A stretch of DNA of 64,000 nt from Nocardia arthritidis (lineage in GTDB: Bacteria > Actinomycetota > Actinomycetes > Mycobacteriales > Mycobacteriaceae): the NCBI RefSeq assembly GCF_011801145.1, contig NZ_CP046172.1, positions 9,734,001-9,798,000 on the forward strand, given 5' to 3'. This document shows positions 59,638 through 64,000 of this stretch, piece after piece (the first letter of the stretch is position 1; every line of letters starts with the position of its first letter). Made by a program: the position numbers and the translations under genes. The notes below the pieces were generated by a model. It ran no database searches and had not been told where the DNA came from. It saw only the letters and a program-made list of their open reading frames with translations.

Positions 59638-61326
59638 ATGCCGAACAGGGTCGTTGATTATCTGGTACGGGCGGTTTCGACCCTGGGCGTGCGGCACATC
59701 TTCGGCGTGGACGGCGCGAATATCGAGGACCTCTACGACGCCATCTTCGACACCCCCGACGGCATCACCGGAATCGTCGCCAAGCACGAATTCTCCGCGG
59801 CCACCATGGCCGACGGCTACGCCAGAACCACCGGCGGGCTCGGCGTCGTCGCCGCGACCTCCGGCGGCGGAGCGATGAATCTCGTTGCCGGACTTGCCGA
59901 ATCGTATGCGTCCCGGGTCCCGGTGCTGGCCCTCGTCGGTCAGCCACCCGCGACGCTGGAGGGCAGGGGCGCGTTCCAGGACACCAGCGGTAAAGCCGGA
60001 ACCATCGACGCCGTACAGCTTTTCGGCGCGATCTCGCACTACTGCGCCCGCGTGACATCCGCGGCCGAGCTGCCCGCCGCGATGGACAGGGCGATCGACG
60101 CGGCCCGGCGCGGCGGGCCCGCCGTGCTACTGCTGCCGAAGGATGTGCAGCAGTCCGGCATGGGCGATGCCGAGCCGTTCCGGATGTCGGCGCGCACCGG
60201 ACGACAGGACGAGGGCGAGTTCGTCCGCGTGCGCGCCGCGCTGGCCGCGGCAAGACGAACCGGAAAAGTGGTGGTGATCGCGGGCGACCAAGTGGCCCGC
60301 AACGATGCCAGAGCCGAATTGGCTTGGCTGGTAGACACTTTGGATGCCGCGGTCGGGGTGGCGCCGGACGCCAAGGACACCTACGACAACGACGATCCGG
60401 CGTTCTGCGGGGTCGCCGGGCTGATGGGACATCCGGAGCTCGGCGAGGCGATCCGCTCGGCGGCCCTGTGCCTGCTGGTCGGCACCACGCTGCCGCTCAC
60501 CGCGCGCACCGGACTCGATCAGCTGCTCGGTACCGTCGCGGTCGCGAGCATCGGCGCCGCACCGCCTTTCGTGCCCGCGATCCATGCGACGAGCACCGAT
60601 CTCGCGGCCACCCTCGGCGAGCTGGCCGCCGACTTCTCCGGGGGGCAGCGGCAGGCGGCGCCCCGCGCGGCGACGAATCGGCTCACCCCGCTCGCCGTCC
60701 CGCCCGCGCACGGACCCGGCCTGCGGTATCACGATCTGGTCGAGACCATCGCGGCCGAATTACCCTCGGGCACAGATGTATTCGCCGACGCCGGAAATAC
60801 CGGCGCGGCGGTGGTGCACCACCTGCGGATCCGCGGGGACGCACGGTTCGTCGTCGCGCTCGGCATGGGTGGCATGGGTTACGCATTCGGCGCGGGCATC
60901 GGCTCCGCGTTCGCCCGCCGCCGCGGACCGGACGGAACGAGGCGCACGGTCGTCATCGCCGGTGACGGCGCATTCTTCATGCACGGCATGGAGGTGCACA
61001 CCGCGGTCGAGCACGCACTGCCCGTCACGTTCATCGTCCTCAACAACAACGCGCACGCCATGTGCGTCACCAGGGAACGGCTGTACTACCGGGATCGGTA
61101 CAGCTTCAACAGGTTCCGGCCCGCACATCTCGGCGCGGGCCTCGCGGCCATGTTCCCGGATCTGCCCGCGCACACCGTCGGCACCACCGGCGAACTGGCC
61201 ACCGCACTGCGGCGGTGCGCGGAAAGCGAAGGGCCGTCGTTCGTTTCGATCGACTGCGACCCCGATGAAATACCACCTTTCGTGCCGTTTCTGACGGCGT
61301 TGGACGCATCCAGGAGGGCGTCGTGA
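59638..61326 (+). CDS. Thiamine-diphosphate-dependent enzyme (acetolactate-synthase/decarboxylase superfamily)
   Basis: A 562-residue ThDP enzyme that joins or decarboxylates 2-oxo acids. The N-terminal PYR domain holds the ThDP-activating Glu51 (KHEFSAATMADGYAR). The central domain reads like an FAD/ADP-binding region, but its FAD motif cannot be judged. The C-terminal domain has the metal/ThDP motif G442-D-G with N469-N-N (GDGAFFMHGMEVHTAVEH...VLNNNAHAM). ATG 59638 follows GTAGGAG; GTG 59632 is possible. Stop and next start overlap (GTGA). It opens an operon with SRPBCC, KAS III-like and aminotransferase genes, so it probably supplies a carboligated or decarboxylated precursor for a specialised metabolite. 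Confidence 0.92.
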   Translation: MPNRVVDYLVRAVSTLGVRHIFGVDGANIEDLYDAIFDTPDGITGIVAKHEFSAATMADGYARTTGGLGVVAATSGGGAMNLVAGLAESYASRVPVLALVGQPPATLEGRGAFQDTSGKAGTIDAVQLFGAISHYCARVTSAAELPAAMDRAIDAARRGGPAVLLLPKDVQQSGMGDAEPFRMSARTGRQDEGEFVRVRAALAAARRTGKVVVIAGDQVARNDARAELAWLVDTLDAAVGVAPDAKDTYDNDDPAFCGVAGLMGHPELGEAIRSAALCLLVGTTLPLTARTGLDQLLGTVAVASIGAAPPFVPAIHATSTDLAATLGELAADFSGGQRQAAPRAATNRLTPLAVPPAHGPGLRYHDLVETIAAELPSGTDVFADAGNTGAAVVHHLRIRGDARFVVALGMGGMGYAFGAGIGSAFARRRGPDGTRRTVVIAGDGAFFMHGMEVHTAVEHALPVTFIVLNNNAHAMCVTRERLYYRDRYSFNRFRPAHLGAGLAAMFPDLPAHTVGTTGELATALRRCAESEGPSFVSIDCDPDEIPPFVPFLTALDASRRAS

Positions 61327-61988
61327 CGACAAGCAGTTTCCCCTTGCCCGCGCTGAGCGACATTCCGGAGGACGTCGTGCCGGGCGTCTTGCGGATCGAG
61401 AACTCCGACCGCGAGGCGACCACTCCGATCATCATGGACATGCTGCGATCGGTGTATCCACACGACCAGGTCTTCGGCGAATTCTGCCCGGTACAGGGCT
61501 ATATCGCGGCGCCGCCGCGCGAGGTGTGGGCGTACCTGGCCGACACCAGGTCGCTGGAGGAGTGGACCTACAGCCTGCGCGGCTTCGTGGAAACCGACGA
61601 GCCCGGGCTCTGGCTGGCCTACGACCGGCTCGGCGACAGCACCCGGATCTACACCCGCACCGTCGCCGACGCCGCGGCGATGACCGTCGACTACCACTGC
61701 GCCTGGGATCAGGGGCAGCACCTGTGGATGGTTTACCTGATGCGGGTGATCGACGCGCAGGTGGTGCTGAACAAGCCGGGATCGGTTGTGCTGTGGGTCA
61801 ATTGCCATCATCCGTTCTACGACGAGAATCCGTATCCGGAGACCGCGCCCGCGAAAAGGCCGGTGTGGGTCGGTGATTTCTGGGAGATGTTCTCGGCCGG
61901 ACATCAGCTGGAGCTGGACAACCTCCGGGCGATCTGCGAATACCGTGCGGCGCACGGGCTTCCGATCAAACCCGAATGGATGCGGTGA
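61323..61988 (+). CDS. SRPBCC (START-like) family protein of the right-end operon
   Basis: A 221-residue protein whose central part (CPVQGYIAAPPREVWAYLADTRSLEEWTYSLRGF) is the opening of an SRPBCC ligand-binding fold, continuing with alternating strands to GDFWEMFSAGHQLELDNLRAICEY, its long C-terminal helix. In biosynthetic operons such proteins act as cyclases, aromatases or carriers of hydrophobic intermediates. No catalytic residues can be assigned. GTG 61323 overlaps the ThDP-enzyme stop, and the next gene begins 9 bases after its own stop, so co-translation is expected. About 45 residues precede the fold (MDMLRSVYPHDQVFG), which is unusual. Confidence 0.82.
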   Translation: MTTSSFPLPALSDIPEDVVPGVLRIENSDREATTPIIMDMLRSVYPHDQVFGEFCPVQGYIAAPPREVWAYLADTRSLEEWTYSLRGFVETDEPGLWLAYDRLGDSTRIYTRTVADAAAMTVDYHCAWDQGQHLWMVYLMRVIDAQVVLNKPGSVVLWVNCHHPFYDENPYPETAPAKRPVWVGDFWEMFSAGHQLELDNLRAICEYRAAHGLPIKPEWMR

Positions 61989-61997
61989 GGTAGCGCC

Positions 61998-63023
61998 ATG
62001 ACCGATCCGACAATGCCGACCGTCAGCCTGATCGATGTCGCGAGCTATCTGCCCGGCAATCCGGTGCCCACCGAATACTTCACCCAGTTCGCCCGTTCGG
62101 ACCGGATGGCCAAGAACGTCATGTTCCGCGCGCCCAAGGGCCGCCATCATGTCGCGCGCGACGAAACCGCGGTCGATATGGTCGAGCGGGCGGTCGCGCC
62201 GCTGGTGCAACGCCATGGCAGCCAACTACTTTCGCGGATCGACGTGCTCATCACGCACACCCAGCTGCCGGACAATCCGGTGCTCGGCTGCGGGCCGGAG
62301 GTGGCGCGCAGGCTCGGCATGCGGCCCGGCCACGTCTTCGATATCCACAACGGCGGCTGCGCGGCCTTCGTGCACATGATGGGTTTGGCCAGGATGATCC
62401 TGCAAACCACCGACGCGCGCACCGCGCTCATCGCGGCGACGCAGAACTGCGCGGGCCCGGTATTCACCCAGACCGAGATCCGCAAGCTGGCCCAGGCTCC
62501 GGTGCCCGGCGACGGCTGCGGCGTCGGGCTGCTGGTCAAGGACGACAGCGCGCCGATTCTCGACATCGAATGCCGCACCTATCCCGAATTCGCCGGGGAT
62601 ATGGACTTTTCCACCAACGGCGCGCGCAAGTACTGGGAGCCGGGCGTGGGGCAGGGCTGCGTCAGCTTCACCGAATCCAAGGTCACCAAGGTGTTCGCGC
62701 GCGGCAATCGGCTGGTGCCGGAGGTGGCGCTCGCGGTCTGCGAGCGCATCGGCGTGAAGGGCCGCGATATCGACACCTTCGTCACCAATCAGCCGAACCG
62801 GCTGTTCCTGCGCAACTGGCACGATGCGCTGGAACTACCGGCCGAACGGCATCCGGACACCTTCGATCGGTGCGGAAACCTTTTCGCCGCAGGCATTCCC
62901 GTCACCCTCGACATCACGAACCGGGCGGGCGGGCTGCGCAACGGTTCGGTGGTGCTGATGGCCGCCTTCGCGCATGCGGGCGATTTCGCCGGGGCGGCGG
63001 CGGTGCGGTGGGGCGCGGCATGA
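61998..63023 (+). CDS. Ketoacyl-ACP synthase III-like enzyme with Asn in place of catalytic His
   Basis: A 341-residue thiolase-fold enzyme of the KAS III type. The nucleophile is Cys121 in HNGGCAAFVHMM. The usual HQANxRI segment reads T-N264-QPNRLF, so the decarboxylation His is Asn, while N294 in CGNLFAAGIP is kept. With Cys-Asn-Asn it may not perform ordinary decarboxylative condensation with malonyl-ACP; acyl transfer or non-decarboxylative C-C bond formation is possible. The N-terminal part resembles FabH-like enzymes of biosynthetic clusters. ATG 61998 lies nine bases after the SRPBCC stop; its own stop overlaps the aminotransferase start (ATGA). Confidence 0.9.
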   Translation: MTDPTMPTVSLIDVASYLPGNPVPTEYFTQFARSDRMAKNVMFRAPKGRHHVARDETAVDMVERAVAPLVQRHGSQLLSRIDVLITHTQLPDNPVLGCGPEVARRLGMRPGHVFDIHNGGCAAFVHMMGLARMILQTTDARTALIAATQNCAGPVFTQTEIRKLAQAPVPGDGCGVGLLVKDDSAPILDIECRTYPEFAGDMDFSTNGARKYWEPGVGQGCVSFTESKVTKVFARGNRLVPEVALAVCERIGVKGRDIDTFVTNQPNRLFLRNWHDALELPAERHPDTFDRCGNLFAAGIPVTLDITNRAGGLRNGSVVLMAAFAHAGDFAGAAAVRWGAA

Positions 63024-64000
63024 GTATCCGGCTGGCCGACGACACTCGCCCGGCACCGCGACATCGCGCGGGCGCGACGACCAGATTCGATCTCAGCCTG
63101 AGCGAAAACCCCTTTCCGCCACTGCCTTCGGTGCTCGCGGCGGTGCACGGCGTGCTGGCGCAGGCGAACCGGTATCCGGAATTCCTGCCGCGCACGCTGC
63201 CACGGCTCATCGCCCGGCATCTCGGCGTGCACGAGGATCAGGTGGTGGTCGGGGCCGGTGCGACCGGGGTCGCCATGCAGATCATGCAGTCCCTCACCGC
63301 ACCGGGCTCGGGCATCGTCTTCGGCTCGCCCACCTTCGACGGCTACCCGATCATGGCCGAGATGGCCGGGTTGGACGCGGTGCCGGTCCGGCTGGATTCC
63401 GCTGGCGGCCAAGATATTCGGTCGATGGTGCGGGCCATCGACAAGCGGACCGGACTGGTCGTGCTGTGTCGTCCGCACAATCCGACCGGGACGGTGCTTC
63501 CGCTCGATGAGCTCAGGGCGTTCCTGTGCGCGGTACCGTCGCGCATCCCGGTGATCCTGGACGAGGCGTACGCGGAATTCCTCGCGCCCGCCGATCGCGC
63601 CGACAGCATCGCGCTGCTCGAGCGTCACCCCAATCTGCTTGTGCTGCGGACCTTTTCGAAGGCATACGGGCTGGCCGGACTGCGCATCGGCTACTGCTTC
63701 GGCAGGCGGGAGCTGGCCGGGCGGGTGCGTAAACTGCAGCTGCCGTTCGGCGTCAGTGCCGCCGCGGTGGTCGCGGTCGCCGAATCGTATGCCGCGGAAC
63801 CGGAATTGCGCGCGCGCATCATCCGCATCACCACTCAGCGGGAGGCGCTGCGGAATTCGCTGCGGCGCTGCGGGATCGCGGTCCCGCGCAGTCACGCCAA
63901 CTTCCTGTACCTCCCGGGGCCGGGCGTGGCGACGGCGCTGCGGCGCGCGGGAATCGGCGCGAAGGCCTATCCGGACGGCAGCGCGCGGGTGGCGGTCGGC
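63020..64000 (+). CDS. PLP-dependent aminotransferase, HisC-like (cut by window edge)
   Basis: The first ~327 residues of a class I/II aminotransferase. The early LSLSENPFPPLP and the motifs VVVGAGATGVAMQI, RPHNPTGTVLPLDEL, ILDEAYAEF and RTFSKAYGLAGLRIGY, with the PLP Lys, resemble histidinol-phosphate aminotransferases. It stands in an operon without other histidine genes, so it more likely aminates a ketone made by the upstream enzymes. Its start overlaps the KAS III-like stop (ATGA). The last ~30 residues lie outside the window, and more genes of the operon may follow. Confidence 0.93.
   Translation, partial: MSIRLADDTRPAPRHRAGATTRFDLSLSENPFPPLPSVLAAVHGVLAQANRYPEFLPRTLPRLIARHLGVHEDQVVVGAGATGVAMQIMQSLTAPGSGIVFGSPTFDGYPIMAEMAGLDAVPVRLDSAGGQDIRSMVRAIDKRTGLVVLCRPHNPTGTVLPLDELRAFLCAVPSRIPVILDEAYAEFLAPADRADSIALLERHPNLLVLRTFSKAYGLAGLRIGYCFGRRELAGRVRKLQLPFGVSAAAVVAVAESYAAEPELRARIIRITTQREALRNSLRRCGIAVPRSHANFLYLPGPGVATALRRAGIGAKAYPDGSARVAVG

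Noticed and set aside
59638..61326. Assignment of the ThDP enzyme as the housekeeping acetolactate synthase IlvB
   Set aside because: There is no ilvN or ilvC neighbour, and the operon context with KAS III-like and aminotransferase genes points to a specialised pathway. The general ThDP assignment is kept.
63020..64000. Assignment of the last gene as histidine-pathway hisC
   Set aside because: Motifs fit the HisC-like family, but no other histidine gene is present and it is coupled to the KAS III-like gene.
1..64000. tRNA, rRNA, insertion sequences or prophage
   Set aside because: No cloverleaf-like sequences, transposase or integrase motifs, or terminal inverted repeats with target duplications were recognised by reading. 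A tRNAscan or ISfinder search would be decisive.

Overview
The window is high-GC actinobacterial DNA, most likely from a Nocardia or a close mycolic-acid-containing relative. I infer this from an MmpL3-type mycolate flippase gene, mycothiol-linked DinB and maleylpyruvate-isomerase families, an F420-type Ddn-like oxidoreductase, a SigL/RslA-type pair, leaderless-type starts, and gene order. The stretch from 3.4 to 17.5 kb (pckG, two GTPase-like genes, trmB, an NYN-type gene, mmpL3) matches from memory the Mycobacterium tuberculosis order Rv0211 to Rv0206c. Here an SDR gene and a lipase gene sit in the middle. No tRNA, rRNA, CRISPR array or insertion sequence was seen.

Layout. 0-3.3 kb: the end of an aldehyde dehydrogenase, a GlxA-type regulator, an HD protein and a DinB protein. 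3.4-17.5 kb: the conserved mmpL3/pckG locus. Its MmpL3 has an exceptional repetitive cytoplasmic tail of about 800 residues. 17.5-18.2 kb: a degenerate tandem array made from the 3' ends of mmpL3 and the convergent gene. 18.2-26.1 kb: an unknown protein, a DUF4097 protein, a large DUF2339 membrane protein, an XRE/TPR regulator with a divergent partner, and a DUF1707 protein. 26.1-29.3 kb: a MacS-like kinase, a LuxR-type response regulator and an AI-2E-type permease in one operon.

29.4-36.3 kb: several small regulator/target modules, some with clear operators. These are TetR with a membrane protein and Tat lipoprotein esterase, an NDH-2-like flavoprotein with a CRP-like site, TetR with an unknown protein across a long palindrome, and MarR with a DoxX-like protein. 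36.3-46.3 kb: a class III cyclase with HAMP, an LPG-synthase-like membrane protein, DUF3054, a penicillin-binding-protein homologue that has lost its catalytic motif, AroQ, a Ddn-like protein, secreted proteins and an L,D-transpeptidase. 46.4-54.9 kb: an ArsR-SRPBCC fusion with self-operators, an ABC exporter with a small XRE protein, an imine-reductase-like gene divergent from hxlR, glycerate kinase, a secreted peptidase, a GNAT and a PlsC-like acyltransferase. 55.0-59.4 kb: YqgE, SigL/RslA, and a DrrAB-like exporter behind an EXLDI protein.

59.6-64 kb is the left part of a tightly overlapping operon. It encodes a ThDP enzyme, an SRPBCC protein, a KAS III-like enzyme whose catalytic His is Asn, and a PLP aminotransferase that runs off the window. 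This looks like the start of an uncharacterised small-molecule pathway and is the best candidate for a new system. The array at 17.5-18.2 kb and the MmpL3 tail are the most unusual structural features.
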